Assembly: GCF_017357225.1 (NCBI RefSeq)
Contig: NZ_CP071604.1
Location: forward strand, 623,001 to 687,000
Length of the DNA stretch: 64,000 nucleotides
From: Rhizobium binae
GTDB taxonomy: Bacteria > Pseudomonadota > Alphaproteobacteria > Rhizobiales > Rhizobiaceae
Reading direction: 5' to 3'
Each line of letters begins with the position of its first letter. Position 1 is the stretch's first letter. Shown here one piece after another: positions 26,501 to 35,358 of this stretch. The notes beneath the pieces were generated by a model. It was not told the origin of the DNA. It searched no databases and was given only the letters and a program-made list of their open reading frames with translations. Made by a program: the position numbers and the translations under genes.

Positions 26501-27245
26501 TCTATCGGTAAGCTCTCAATTGCCTTGCCGAGGCTGAACCGCAGGAAACATTCCTCCTGCCGTTTTTCAATCCGTGTATCGGTCGTTCCTCCGCCCGGCT
26601 TTCGTCTCTTGCGCCTGCATGACGCCGCGCTTCCCGAGATGGCGAACATTCCACCATGGCTTCATCGCATCGTCGCCGATCTCGGCCTACAGAAACTCTG
26701 AGATCTTCCCGGCATCTGCCCACGCCCGAAACTGGGCGCCGGAGAGACTACGACCGAAACTGGTATTAAATGCGTCGATAGTCCCCGAGTTCTTCAATAA
26801 TCATAACGGGTAGGCACCGATCTCGCGCTTTCGTTGCCTTTCGCATTTGTCGTTTTGCCGCCGGGTCCGCGGCAGCTTTGAATTGTGATATGGAAACAAT
26901 GCTGCGCCGGTCGGCGGCGCGATCTATCCACCACCGCCTTGCCAAATGGGCCTGTCTCAAATCCGTTGCCTTTTCAATCCCTTTGAAACCTTCTTTGACT
27001 CACTTGCCGTAGGTGAATTGCGCCAAGGCTGGAAGTCCGCGACGACAAGTCGAACCAGCATACCCGCATGAAACGTGCTCTTGCGAGCCCGGTTATCTCT
27101 TGCAGAAATCTTATAGACTATAAGAATTATCAGAAGGGAACGGACTATTGGTATCGGTAATACACTCGCTTTTTATCATGACATGTAGTGAGAACGAGAT
27201 TAATATGATTAGCTGTTGGGTTGCAAATATTCCGGGGAGCCCGCA
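26501..27245. other. 745-base gap, no gene supported
   Basis: Several short frames exist but none encodes a recognisable protein. The right half (from about 27090) is noticeably richer in A and T than its surroundings and contains a perfect 15-base palindrome at 27110-27124; it probably holds the promoter of the LuxR-type regulator gene. Confidence 0.5.
27110..27124. promoter_or_regulatory. Perfect 15-bp palindrome upstream of the LuxR-type gene
   Basis: CTTATAG-A-CTATAAG, in an AT-rich stretch 122 bases before the regulator gene start. Possible operator; the binding protein is unknown. Confidence 0.45.
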
Positions 27246-27983
27246 ATGTCCGACAGTTCTGGAGCCAGGCGCCGTGTGGGGCGCAATACACCGACCGTGA
27301 TCATCATCGGGAATTCAACCCTTGCGCGCACCGCCGGGGTGAAGTTGCTGGAGCGCGAACTTGCGGGGTGGAACCTTATCGATCTGGTCTCGACCGAGAG
27401 TCTCGATCGGGCACTTGGAACTGAGGTGCGTTTGATTGCACTGGATCTGGCCGGCAGAGCTGTCGAGAGCGCCAGCCTGCGTGAAGATCTCGCGGCGATT
27501 GCCGCACGTTTTCCCGATGCTCCTATCACGTTGCTCTCAGGAACGGATGACGCCATCATCGCCCGTCAGGCGCTCAAGATGGGCATCCGCGGCTTTTTCT
27601 CGACTTCGCTTGCCGTTGACATTGCCCTTGCCGGCCTTCGTCTCGTTCTGGCAGGAGGAACATTTTTCCCGCAGCTGTTGGGCACTGTTGCCAACGGTTC
27701 GAACGAGCATGGTCACGCCCGAAACGAGGCCGAAAGAAGAATGGATGATAGGACGCAATACCTCGCGATTGCCGATTTCACGCCCCGGGAAGCGGATATC
27801 CTCGCAGAGTTGCAAAGCGGCTGTTCAAATAAGGTGATTGCAGGAAAGCTGAATTTGTCGGGACATACGGTGAAGATGCATCTGCAGCACATCATGCGCA
27901 AGCTGCAGGCGCAGAACCGGACTGAAGTGGTTGCCCGCCTGATTCAGAGAGCCGCCGGCGGGCACGACGCATCGCCGACCTGA
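27246..27983 (+). CDS. LuxR-type regulator with degenerate receiver domain
   Basis: 245 residues. Residues 17-145 fold like a response-regulator receiver, with Asp67 at the phosphate-acceptor place (IALDLAG). However, the acidic pair near the N-terminus is Gly-Asn (IIGNST, 20-25) and the conserved Lys near 118-120 is missing (GFFSTS), so normal phosphorylation is doubtful. A LuxR/FixJ-type helix-turn-helix follows at 178-235 (FTPREADILAELQSG...HTVKMHLQHIMRKL). ATG 27246 follows GGGGAG. No kinase gene is adjacent, and the secretion and repeat-protein genes on its left are its likely targets. Confidence 0.85.
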   Translation: MSDSSGARRRVGRNTPTVIIIGNSTLARTAGVKLLERELAGWNLIDLVSTESLDRALGTEVRLIALDLAGRAVESASLREDLAAIAARFPDAPITLLSGTDDAIIARQALKMGIRGFFSTSLAVDIALAGLRLVLAGGTFFPQLLGTVANGSNEHGHARNEAERRMDDRTQYLAIADFTPREADILAELQSGCSNKVIAGKLNLSGHTVKMHLQHIMRKLQAQNRTEVVARLIQRAAGGHDASPT

Positions 27984-28094
27984 TTTCTGCTGCGTCATGA
28001 ATATGGCGCGCCTCTGAACAAGCCTGCTGGAGCAACGGAACAATCACGACCTTTTCTGGTTTAGGCTAGATCCGTATTCCCGGCGGAGGCGACG

Positions 28095-28322
28095 ATGTGG
28101 GCAGTTCTGATTGGTGCCGTTCTCATAATCGGCGGCCTACTTTTTCTTCTGCAGGCGACGCTTCGTCGAAGACCGAGTGATCCGCACCTGATGCCGCAAG
28201 GCGGCGTGACGTTGGAACCGCGGCGCCAGGGCTTGCGATTCCTCGGATTGTCGCGGAATTGGCCGGCGCTTGCGACCATCGCGGTCGGTGCGCTTCTTCT
28301 GGCTTTTGGCAGTTATCTGTGA
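28095..28322 (+). CDS. Small two-helix membrane protein
   Basis: 75 residues with hydrophobic helices at about 3-20 (AVLIGAVLIIGGLLFLL) and 57-74 (ALATIAVGALLLAFGSYL), joined by a basic, proline-containing loop. Similar short membrane proteins are common in rhizobia; function unknown. It converges with the TetR gene, its stop 53 bases from the TetR stop. Confidence 0.55.
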   Translation: MWAVLIGAVLIIGGLLFLLQATLRRRPSDPHLMPQGGVTLEPRRQGLRFLGLSRNWPALATIAVGALLLAFGSYL

Positions 28323-28374
28323 CGGGCGACCTGGCCGCGCCGCCCGCTCCGTTCCGTACAATCGAGAACCGAAC

Positions 28375-28968
28375 TTACGCCGATGTCTTGAGAAGGCCTG
28401 CAGCCAAAGCGCCGAAGGCTTCGACAGCTTTCGGCAACACCTCCTGCGGTTCGTTGCTGGCAGCGATCCAGAGCGCGGCATTGAGCGCAGCGCCGCTGAG
28501 CAGCCGGGCGGCTGCTTCCGCATCGACCGGCTTCAATGCTCCTTGTCCGATCAGGCGCTCGACCGCCTGCCTGGTCGCTTGAAGACAGTTGCTCTGGCTC
28601 GGCCATTGGGAAGGATCGCCCAGCACCGCGGGTCCATCGAGCAGAACGATGCGCTGGACCTCCGGATCGAGCGCCATCTCGATATAGGCAATACCTTCGG
28701 CAAGCAGGCCCTGCCAACCATCACCCGCACGGGCGCCGATCTCCTGGGCGCGCGAGGCCATTTCCGTGTCGATCTGGTCGACAACTGCGGCGAGGAGCCC
28801 GCGCTTGTCTCCGAAGTTGTGGTAGAGCGCGCCCCGCGTCAGCCCGACTTCGGCCGTCAACTCGTCCATCGAGGCGGCTGCATATCCTTTCTCGGCAAAG
28901 GCCTTTCGCGCGGCGGCGATCAGCTTTCGGCGATTTTCCTCCATCGTCTCGACACGGCGGTTGGCCAT
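28375..28968 (-). CDS. TetR family repressor
   Basis: 197 residues. N-terminal DNA-binding domain with the helix-turn-helix at about 30-52 (SMDELTAEVGLTRGALYHNFGDKRGLLAAV) and a C-terminal ligand/dimer domain ending in a TetR_C-like helix pair. The first residues, MANRRVETMEENRRKLI, include a second Met at 9. It is divergent from the RidA gene, with three palindromes of one consensus between the two, strongly suggesting control of itself and of RidA. The ligand is unknown. Confidence 0.92.
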   Translation of the reverse strand: MANRRVETMEENRRKLIAAARKAFAEKGYAAASMDELTAEVGLTRGALYHNFGDKRGLLAAVVDQIDTEMASRAQEIGARAGDGWQGLLAEGIAYIEMALDPEVQRIVLLDGPAVLGDPSQWPSQSNCLQATRQAVERLIGQGALKPVDAEAAARLLSGAALNAALWIAASNEPQEVLPKAVEAFGALAAGLLKTSA

Positions 28969-28983
28969 TTCAACTCCAATCTC

Positions 28984-29000
28984 ACATACGCGGCGTATAT
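28984..29000. promoter_or_regulatory. TetR operator-like palindrome 1
   Basis: ACATACG-CGG-CGTATAT, one of three sites matching A(C/T)ATACG-N3-CGTAT(A/G)T between the TetR and RidA genes. It lies 15 bases upstream of the TetR start. Confidence 0.75.
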
Positions 29001-29007
29001 CAATTTG

Positions 29008-29024
29008 ACATACGTCGCGTATGT
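29008..29024. promoter_or_regulatory. TetR operator-like palindrome 2
   Basis: ACATACG-TCG-CGTATGT, a perfect 7+3+7 inverted repeat, 24 bases start to start from site 1. Confidence 0.8.
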
Positions 29025-29033
29025 GGTATATTT

Positions 29034-29050
29034 ATATACGCACCGTATAT
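29034..29050. promoter_or_regulatory. TetR operator-like palindrome 3
   Basis: ATATACG-CAC-CGTATAT, a perfect 7+3+7 inverted repeat, 26 bases start to start from site 2 and 79 bases before the RidA gene. Confidence 0.8.
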
Positions 29051-29128
29051 CAACTGAGGCAGCAATGGGAAGCTCCTGTTGCGGCGCACACAGGATTCCC
29101 AGTCAACGCTATCGAAACGAGATCGACA

Positions 29129-29527
29129 ATGACCCGACGCGAAGCAATTTTTCCCGCAGACCGGCATGCTCTTTACGAGCAACACGGCTATTCCGCCGCC
29201 ATCCGATCCGGCGATCTTCTCTTCGTGTCTGGCCAGGTCGGCAGCCGTTCCGATGGAACGCCGGAGCCTGATTTTGAACGCCAGGTCCGACTGGCGTTCG
29301 AAAACCTCAAGGCGACGCTGGAGGCCGCGGGCTGCACCTTTGAGGATCTGGTTGATGTGACGACGTTCCACACCGATCCCGAAAACCAGTTCGAAACGAT
29401 CATGGCCGCCAAGCAGAAGATTTTCAGCAAGGCGCCCTATCCGAACTGGACCGCAGTCGGCGTCAACTGGCTGGCCGGCTTCGATTTCGAGATCAAGGTG
29501 ATCGCCCGCATCCCTTCGAATGCATGA
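29129..29527 (+). CDS. RidA family protein
   Basis: 132 residues, usual length. RidA-type trimers remove reactive enamine/imine intermediates made by PLP enzymes; some relatives act on other small molecules. Recognised from YSAAIRSGDLLFVSGQVG, then ENLKATLEAAGCTFEDLVDVTTF and the C-terminal AVGVNWLAGFDFEIKVIA. The Arg of the classical active site (usually in a conserved RxxVEV-type strand near the end) is not obvious; the matching strand reads FEIKVIARIPS, so it may belong to a non-RidA subgroup. The start at 29129 is just inside the region controlled by the TetR palindromes. Confidence 0.85.
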   Translation: MTRREAIFPADRHALYEQHGYSAAIRSGDLLFVSGQVGSRSDGTPEPDFERQVRLAFENLKATLEAAGCTFEDLVDVTTFHTDPENQFETIMAAKQKIFSKAPYPNWTAVGVNWLAGFDFEIKVIARIPSNA

Positions 29528-29580
29528 TCCGCGACAATCCAGCCGGCAGATCCTCAGACGATGGAAGCGTGGGATCCGAC

Positions 29581-30513
29581 CTAACGAGCGAAAAGTTCCG
29601 GGATCATCGCGCGGGCGCGATCGCGCAGACCTTTCGCTTCCTGCTCGCCGATAAAGCGGTAAGGCCAACGCAGCCTGGTGGTAACAGGGCCCCAATTGCC
29701 GACCGCCGCGAGCAGTTTGTCGAGCGCGGCATTGCAATAGCCGTGCTCACGTCGAAACGGGACGATGTGGCTGTCCATGAAGGCGCAGATGCGGCTTTCG
29801 ATCTCCAGCGCGGCGTTGATGTCGGTGTGCATCAGCTTTGTCCAGGCTTGGGCGCCGCGGGGACTGAGACAGGCGACGTTGGAAAACGCTCCGGCAGCGA
29901 CGCCCTGTTTGATGCCGGTTGCGAGATGGTGGCCGGGAATGAACAGCGAGAATTCGCCGAGATATGCCCGCGCCTGCGCGTACCAGGCGTCGTCGCCATC
30001 GGCGATCTTCATCCCGACCACCGATGGGCAGGGGCCGCACACGTCGCTGAGCTCGGCTGGCGACAGGACACGTTTGGCATGCGGGGGATTGTAGAGGATG
30101 AGCGGGATGCCTTCGGCGGTCTCCGACGCCCGGTGCAGGAAATCGATGGCTTCGAGATTGGTGAGCGCCCACCAGTCGGGAAGGATCACCTGGATTGCCA
30201 ATGGTTTGTGGGCAGTGGCGCGGCGCAGGCGATCGAGCATGATGATCGGATCGGGCTGGCAGGCGCCGATGACGAAGGCCATTCCGGCGGCCCGGCAACG
30301 CGACGCCAGCATCTCCTGAATTCGCTCGTATTCCGCGTTCGTCTGGTTATGAAATTCACCCGCCGTGCCATTTGAATAGATGCCGTCGACCTTGGCGGCG
30401 ATCAGTAGGTCGATTTCCTCGCCGAGCTTTTCGAAATCGATGCTGTCGTCCTCGGCAATTGGTAAGAGCAGGCTTGCCCAGTTGCCCGCAATTGGGTGAC
30501 GGCGCATTGTCAT
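29581..30513 (-). CDS. DapA-family lyase/synthase, first copy
   Basis: 310 residues. TIM-barrel of the dihydrodipicolinate synthase / N-acetylneuraminate lyase family. The GTTGE-like loop reads NGTAGE, the Tyr is in LILYNPP and the Schiff-base Lys in VVGMKIADGDD. These enzymes cleave or make carbon-carbon bonds next to a keto acid; because it sits in a transport operon a catabolic aldolase role is more likely than lysine synthesis. The start at 30513 (MTMRRHPIAGNW) avoids a long overlap. It is the last gene of the operon, 16 bases after the end of the ATP-binding gene. Confidence 0.85.
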   Translation of the reverse strand: MTMRRHPIAGNWASLLLPIAEDDSIDFEKLGEEIDLLIAAKVDGIYSNGTAGEFHNQTNAEYERIQEMLASRCRAAGMAFVIGACQPDPIIMLDRLRRATAHKPLAIQVILPDWWALTNLEAIDFLHRASETAEGIPLILYNPPHAKRVLSPAELSDVCGPCPSVVGMKIADGDDAWYAQARAYLGEFSLFIPGHHLATGIKQGVAAGAFSNVACLSPRGAQAWTKLMHTDINAALEIESRICAFMDSHIVPFRREHGYCNAALDKLLAAVGNWGPVTTRLRWPYRFIGEQEAKGLRDRARAMIPELFAR

Positions 30514-30529
30514 CGGCCTCTCATCTCCT

Positions 30530-31483
30530 TCAATCGAGATCATCGCGGATGCAGGCCTTGTAATGCCCCCGCGTCATTTCGCGCAGCTCCGGCACGGTTT
30601 CGCCGCAGGCCGGCAGGGCGTTCGGACAGCGCGTACGAAAAACGCAACCGCTCGGCGGATCGGCAGGGCTCGGAATATCCCCCTTGAGGATCTGGCGGTT
30701 GCGCGGCGCATCAGGATCGGGCGAGGGGATCGCCGAGAGCAGCGCCCGCGTGTAGGGATGCAGCGGCCGGGCATAAAGCGCAGCACTTGAGGCGATTTCC
30801 ACGATCCGGCCGAGATAGAGGACAATCACCCGGTCGCAGATATATTCGACCACGGCGAGGTCGTGACTGATGAACAGCATGGTCAGACCAAGGCGCTGCT
30901 GCAGGTCGCGCAGAAGATTGATCACCTGCGCCTGGATCGAGACATCGAGTGCAGAGACCGGCTCGTCGGCGACGACGAATTCCGGCGCGAGCGTCAACGC
31001 CCGGGCGATGCCGATCCGCTGCCGCTGGCCGCCCGAGAATTCGTGGGCGTAACGATTGACGGCGTCCGGCGGCAGATCGACCTGTTCGAGCGCGGCGCGG
31101 GCGCGTTCCAATCTCTCTCTTGCCGTGCCGAGACCCTGGATATTCAGTCCCTCGGTCAGGATTTCGCCGATCGTCATGCGCGGTGAAAGGCTGGCGAACG
31201 GGTCCTGAAAAATATATTGCATGCGGGGCCGCAGGCGCCGCATTGCCGATGAGGACAGGCTGGTGAGTTCGGTGCCGTCGAAGCGGACGCTGCCGGCGGA
31301 GGGTTCGATGAGGCGCAGCACCGACCGCCCGATCGTCGTCTTGCCGCTGCCGGATTCCCCGACCAGCCCGACCACCTCGCCCCTGCCGATATCGAAGGAA
31401 ATGTCCCGCAGAATGGTCAGCCTAGCGCCGCGGGACGTATAATCTTTTCCAAGGTCGCGGACTGAGAGAAGGGGCTCGCTCAT
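30530..31483 (-). CDS. Peptide-type ABC importer, ATP-binding protein (DppF/OppF)
   Basis: 317 residues. Walker A GESGSGKTTIG near residue 45, signature FSGGQRQRIGIARAL, Walker B VVADEPVSALD, and the C-terminal oligopeptide-transporter extension with cysteines (GCVFRTRCPNALPACGE) that bind an iron-sulfur cluster in studied homologues. Energises import together with the DppD-like protein encoded immediately upstream (the two genes abut). It carries the usual DppF-type N-terminal MSEPLLSVRDLGKDY. Confidence 0.93.
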   Translation of the reverse strand: MSEPLLSVRDLGKDYTSRGARLTILRDISFDIGRGEVVGLVGESGSGKTTIGRSVLRLIEPSAGSVRFDGTELTSLSSSAMRRLRPRMQYIFQDPFASLSPRMTIGEILTEGLNIQGLGTARERLERARAALEQVDLPPDAVNRYAHEFSGGQRQRIGIARALTLAPEFVVADEPVSALDVSIQAQVINLLRDLQQRLGLTMLFISHDLAVVEYICDRVIVLYLGRIVEIASSAALYARPLHPYTRALLSAIPSPDPDAPRNRQILKGDIPSPADPPSGCVFRTRCPNALPACGETVPELREMTRGHYKACIRDDLD

Positions 31484-32509
31484 CTAGATCTCCTGCCAGC
31501 GGATGCAGCGGCTCTTGTGGCGCGGATTGACGTCGGCCAGCGGCGGTACCGCCGCGCGGCAGGCGTCGACGGCAAATTGGCAGCGCGGCTGGAAAGCGCA
31601 GCCGCCGGGCATGTTCATCAGGCTCGGCACGACGCCCGGAATGGCCGCCAGCCTTTCGCCCGCCTGTCTCATCCGGCTGGCATCACCGAGTTTCGGCATC
31701 GAGGCCAGCAGGCCGATCGTATAAGGATGCCGCGGGTTGCGGAAAACCTCGGCCACCGGCCCGGTCTCGACGATCCGCCCGGCATACATGACCGCCACCC
31801 GATGGGCGATTTCGGCGACGACGCCGAGATTATGGGTGACGAAGAGCATGGCCATGCCGCGCTCGCGCTGCAGCGCCTGCAGCAGCGCGAGGATCTGCGC
31901 CTGGATGGTGACGTCGAGCGCCGTCGTTGGCTCGTCGGCGATCAGCAGCGTCGGGTCGCAGGCAAGCGCCATGGCGATCGTGGCGCGCTGGCGCATGCCG
32001 CCGGATAATTCGTGCGGATATTGGCCAGCACGGCGCCTGGCGTCGGGGATGCCGACGCTGTCGAGAAGCGCGACGGCCGCATCCATGGCGGCTTTCCGGT
32101 TCGCCCCGCGATGGATGCGGATCGGCTCCGAGATCTGGTCGCCGACGGTGTAGACCGGGTTGAGGCTCGACATCGGTTCCTGGAAGACCATGCCGATATC
32201 ATTGCCGCGAACGGCGCGCATCTCCTGTTCGGCGAGGCAGACAAGGTTGCTGACGGTCCCGTTCTTGCGCTTCAGATCGATGCGGCCGGCGGCGATCGCA
32301 CCGATATTGCGGGTGAGGAGACGCATGACCGAAAGGCTGGTGACCGATTTGCCCGAGCCGGACTCGCCGACGAGCGCCAGCGTCTCGCCAGCAGCCACGC
32401 TGAGATCGATGCCGTTGACCGCTGTCACCTCGCCTGATCGGATGCGGAAGACGGTCCGCAGCCCCTTGATGTCGAGAATGGTGTCGGCGGTCTGTGGCAC
32501 GGCATCCAT
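31484..32509 (-). CDS. Peptide-type ABC importer, ATP-binding protein (DppD/OppD)
   Basis: 341 residues. Walker [14 protein letters not shown], signature [15 protein letters not shown], Walker [12 protein letters not shown] and a C-terminal cysteine-containing oligopeptide-transporter tail ([17 protein letters not shown]). Partner of the DppF-like protein. The start overlaps the stop of the second DapA-like gene by one base, showing tight coupling. Confidence 0.93.
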   Translation of the reverse strand: MDAVPQTADTILDIKGLRTVFRIRSGEVTAVNGIDLSVAAGETLALVGESGSGKSVTSLSVMRLLTRNIGAIAAGRIDLKRKNGTVSNLVCLAEQEMRAVRGNDIGMVFQEPMSSLNPVYTVGDQISEPIRIHRGANRKAAMDAAVALLDSVGIPDARRRAGQYPHELSGGMRQRATIAMALACDPTLLIADEPTTALDVTIQAQILALLQALQRERGMAMLFVTHNLGVVAEIAHRVAVMYAGRIVETGPVAEVFRNPRHPYTIGLLASMPKLGDASRMRQAGERLAAIPGVVPSLMNMPGGCAFQPRCQFAVDACRAAVPPLADVNPRHKSRCIRWQEI

Positions 32510-33426
32510 CAGGAAAGCAGGCCGGTGACGCGGAGGATCTCGTCGATCCTTGCGGTTTCGGCCTCGTTAAGGGCCGCCCGCGGACGCGGCATCAGCGCCG
32601 TATCGATGATGCCGAGGCTCTTCATCGCCGCCTTGAAGGCGCCGATGCCGGCCGCCCCGCCGCTGACCCGGCCCGCCCCGACCCAGACGATTTCGAAGAG
32701 CCGGCAGAGCCGCTCCTGTTCCTTGCGGGCCGCGACCCAGTCGCCGCGCTGGGCGGCATTCCAGAGCCTGACGTAGCCGTGCGGATCGACATTGGCGATG
32801 CCGGGGACGACCCCATGCGCGCCCATCTGCAGCGCCGTGTCGACGACGATCTCGGAGCCGGTCATCAGGAAGACGTCCTTGTTGTCGGCGAGATCGAGCA
32901 GCACGTAACGAAAATTGCCGTCGTCGCCGCTCGAATCCTTGATGCCGATGATGGTTCCCTCCTTCGCCAGCGTCACGCTGGTCTGGCGCTGCAGTTTCAC
33001 ATGGACGCAGACGGGAATGTCGTAGGCGATCAGCGGCACGTCGACGGCATCGCGGATACAGCGGAAGTGATCGATGATCTCGCCCTGGCCGGTGACTGTG
33101 TAGAACGGCGCCGTCACGACAACCGCGTCGGCGCCGGCCGATTTTGCGATCCTGGCGTGGTTGATGACCCTGTCGGTCGTGGGATCGATGGCGCCGACGA
33201 TCAGCGGCACGCGGCCGTTGATGACCTTGGCCGAATGCTCGATGATCTCCTGCCGGGTCTTTTCGTCGTGGAATATCACCTCGCTGGTCGAGCCGAGCAC
33301 GAAGAGGCCGTGGCAGCCGGCCTCGATGAGGTTTTCGAGCACCCGCGTATAGGACGGGTAGTCGACGCTGTAATTCTCGTTCAGCGGGGTTATGACGGGA
33401 GGAACGACACCCTTGAATTTGCTCAT
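32509..33426 (-). CDS. DapA-family lyase/synthase, second copy
   Basis: 305 residues. Same family as the gene at 29581-30513 but clearly different in sequence. The substrate loop reads [10 protein letters not shown] instead of GTTGE, the Tyr is in PLIAYDIP, and the Schiff-base Lys in [15 protein letters not shown]. It is probably an aldolase acting on a keto-sugar acid or similar compound. It lies between the permease gene (19-base gap) and the ATPase genes, so the lyase is embedded inside the transporter operon. Confidence 0.87.
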   Translation of the reverse strand: MSKFKGVVPPVITPLNENYSVDYPSYTRVLENLIEAGCHGLFVLGSTSEVIFHDEKTRQEIIEHSAKVINGRVPLIVGAIDPTTDRVINHARIAKSAGADAVVVTAPFYTVTGQGEIIDHFRCIRDAVDVPLIAYDIPVCVHVKLQRQTSVTLAKEGTIIGIKDSSGDDGNFRYVLLDLADNKDVFLMTGSEIVVDTALQMGAHGVVPGIANVDPHGYVRLWNAAQRGDWVAARKEQERLCRLFEIVWVGAGRVSGGAAGIGAFKAAMKSLGIIDTALMPRPRAALNEAETARIDEILRVTGLLS

Positions 33427-33445
33427 TTTCGCTTTCTTTCGATCG

Positions 33446-34321
33446 TCAGTTTAATTCGGCGCGAGGGTCGAAGGCATCGCGAAGACCATCGCCAATGAAG
33501 TTGATTGCAAGGACGGTCAGCACCAGAAAGCCGCCGGGAAACAGCCATTGCCAGGGATATTGTTCGAGCACGGCGGTGGAGCGGGCGGCATTCAGCATGT
33601 TGCCCCAGCTTGCCGCCGGCGGCGCAATACCGAGCCCGAGGAAGGAGAGGCCGGCCTCGAGCAGGATGGCATTGGCGATCTGCAGCGTCGCGAAGACGAC
33701 CAGGATGTCGATCGAGTTCGGCAGGCCGTGGCGGAAGAGCAGGTGCGGCAGACCTGCCCCCATGCCTCTTGCCGCCATCACGAAGTCGCGCTCGCGAAGT
33801 TCGAGCAGCCGCGAGCGCACCATGCGCGCCAGCAGCGGCCAGGAGAGCAACGAGATGACGAAGACCGTCGGCCAGATGCCGGTGCCGGCGATCGAGGCGA
33901 GCACCAGCAGGAAGATGACCGGCGGCAGGGTCATGACAAGATCGACGAAACGCATGGTGACGGCATCCGCAAAGCGGCCGGCAAGCGCCGAGGCCGCACC
34001 GACCAGGAAACCGATGACGCCGGAAATGACGGTCGAGGTGATGGCCACCAGGAGTGAAATCCGCCCGCCGTCCATGACCCGGGCAAAGATGTCGCGGCCG
34101 ACGCCGTCGGTGCCGAACCAGTGTCTCGATCCCGGCTGCGCATTCATCGCCAGAAGATCGATGTCATTGGGCTTGAAGCTCCACCACAACGGATAGGAAA
34201 GGATCGCCATGATCACCAGCGTGATCATGCACAGGCCGGCGAAGGCGGCTCGGTTGAGCAGGAAGCGATGAAGGGAGCGTGCGATCGGGCCCGGGCTGCC
34301 GGCAGGGTTTCGTGCCAGCAT
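33446..34321 (-). CDS. Peptide-type ABC importer permease (DppC)
   Basis: 291 residues with about six membrane helices; N-terminal OppC_N segment ([27 protein letters not shown]), the [16 protein letters not shown] motif that marks DppC/OppC proteins, and the EAA loop ([27 protein letters not shown]). Forms the channel with the DppB-like protein. It starts 3 bases after the DppB gene. Confidence 0.93.
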   Translation of the reverse strand: MLARNPAGSPGPIARSLHRFLLNRAAFAGLCMITLVIMAILSYPLWWSFKPNDIDLLAMNAQPGSRHWFGTDGVGRDIFARVMDGGRISLLVAITSTVISGVIGFLVGAASALAGRFADAVTMRFVDLVMTLPPVIFLLVLASIAGTGIWPTVFVISLLSWPLLARMVRSRLLELRERDFVMAARGMGAGLPHLLFRHGLPNSIDILVVFATLQIANAILLEAGLSFLGLGIAPPAASWGNMLNAARSTAVLEQYPWQWLFPGGFLVLTVLAINFIGDGLRDAFDPRAELN

Positions 34322-34324
34322 CGT

Positions 34325-35284
34325 TCAGCCCACCTTGATGCGCGGATCGACCACTGCATAGGCGAGGTCGGTCAGAAGGTTGACGGCGATGACGCAGGCG
34401 CCGATCACCAGCGTCGAACCCATGATGACAGGATAGTCGCGACCCTCAACCGCGTCGACCATCAACAGGCCCATTCCGGGCCAGTTGAAAACGCTTTCGA
34501 TGAAGATCGCGCCGCCGATCGCAAGGCCGATGGTCGACCCGATCAGCGTGATGACCGGCAGCAGCGCATTGCGCAAGGCATGCTTGGCAATGACCCAGAA
34601 TTCGAAGACGCCCTTGGCGCGCGCTGTGCGCACATAGTCCTGGTTCAAGACCTCAAGCATGGAAGCGCGCATGTAGCGCATGATCAGCGCTGTCTGCGCC
34701 ACGGCAAGCAGAGTCGCCGGCAGGATGAGGTGGTGGAGGAGGTCGGCGACGGAAAATTCCAGGCCGGGCGTCAGCATGCCGCCGGAGGGCATCCAGTGGA
34801 AATAGACTGAAAATAGATAGAGGCCGACCAGCGCGCTTAAGAAGGGCGGGCTGGAAATGCCGGTGACCGCGAAGACAGACAAGGACAGGTCGGCGATCGA
34901 GTTGCGACGAACCGCGCCGACGATGCCGGTCGCGATGCCGGCGATGATCGCAATCGCGATCGCCGATCCCATCAGCAGAACCGTCGGACCGACCCGCGAC
35001 AGCACGAGGCCGAGCACCGGCTGGTCGGGCCGTTTGATCGAATAGCCGAGATTTCCCACCAGCGCCTGCTGCAGCCAGGCGACATATTGCACCGGCAGCG
35101 GCTGGTCGAGGCCGAGCGTAAGGCGCAGATCGGCAAGATCCGACGCTGACATCGGCACATTCGGGTCGATATAGGCGTCGATCGGATCGCCGGGGGTAAG
35201 GCGCAGCATGATGAAGATCAGCATGCTCAAGGCAATGAGCATGCCCACTCCGATCAGCAGGCGCCGGAGGCTGTATCTCAGCAT
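34325..35284 (-). CDS. Peptide-type ABC importer permease (DppB)
   Basis: 319 residues, about six membrane helices. N-terminus [21 protein letters not shown] and the [11 protein letters not shown] loop are typical of DppB, as is the EAA region ([30 protein letters not shown]). Works with the DppC-like permease. It lies 74 bases after the binding-protein gene, a normal gap for a stabilising hairpin. Confidence 0.94.
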   Translation of the reverse strand: MLRYSLRRLLIGVGMLIALSMLIFIMLRLTPGDPIDAYIDPNVPMSASDLADLRLTLGLDQPLPVQYVAWLQQALVGNLGYSIKRPDQPVLGLVLSRVGPTVLLMGSAIAIAIIAGIATGIVGAVRRNSIADLSLSVFAVTGISSPPFLSALVGLYLFSVYFHWMPSGGMLTPGLEFSVADLLHHLILPATLLAVAQTALIMRYMRASMLEVLNQDYVRTARAKGVFEFWVIAKHALRNALLPVITLIGSTIGLAIGGAIFIESVFNWPGMGLLMVDAVEGRDYPVIMGSTLVIGACVIAVNLLTDLAYAVVDPRIKVG

Positions 35285-35358
35285 GGAAAATCCGTTCCGG
35301 TGCGGGCAGACAGGTCGCTAGCTGGCCGCCCTTGGCTTCTCAGGATGCGTGGCGCGCC

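Noticed and set aside
26574..26813. 79-codon frame after the four-repeat gene
   Set aside because: No start signal and no recognisable protein.
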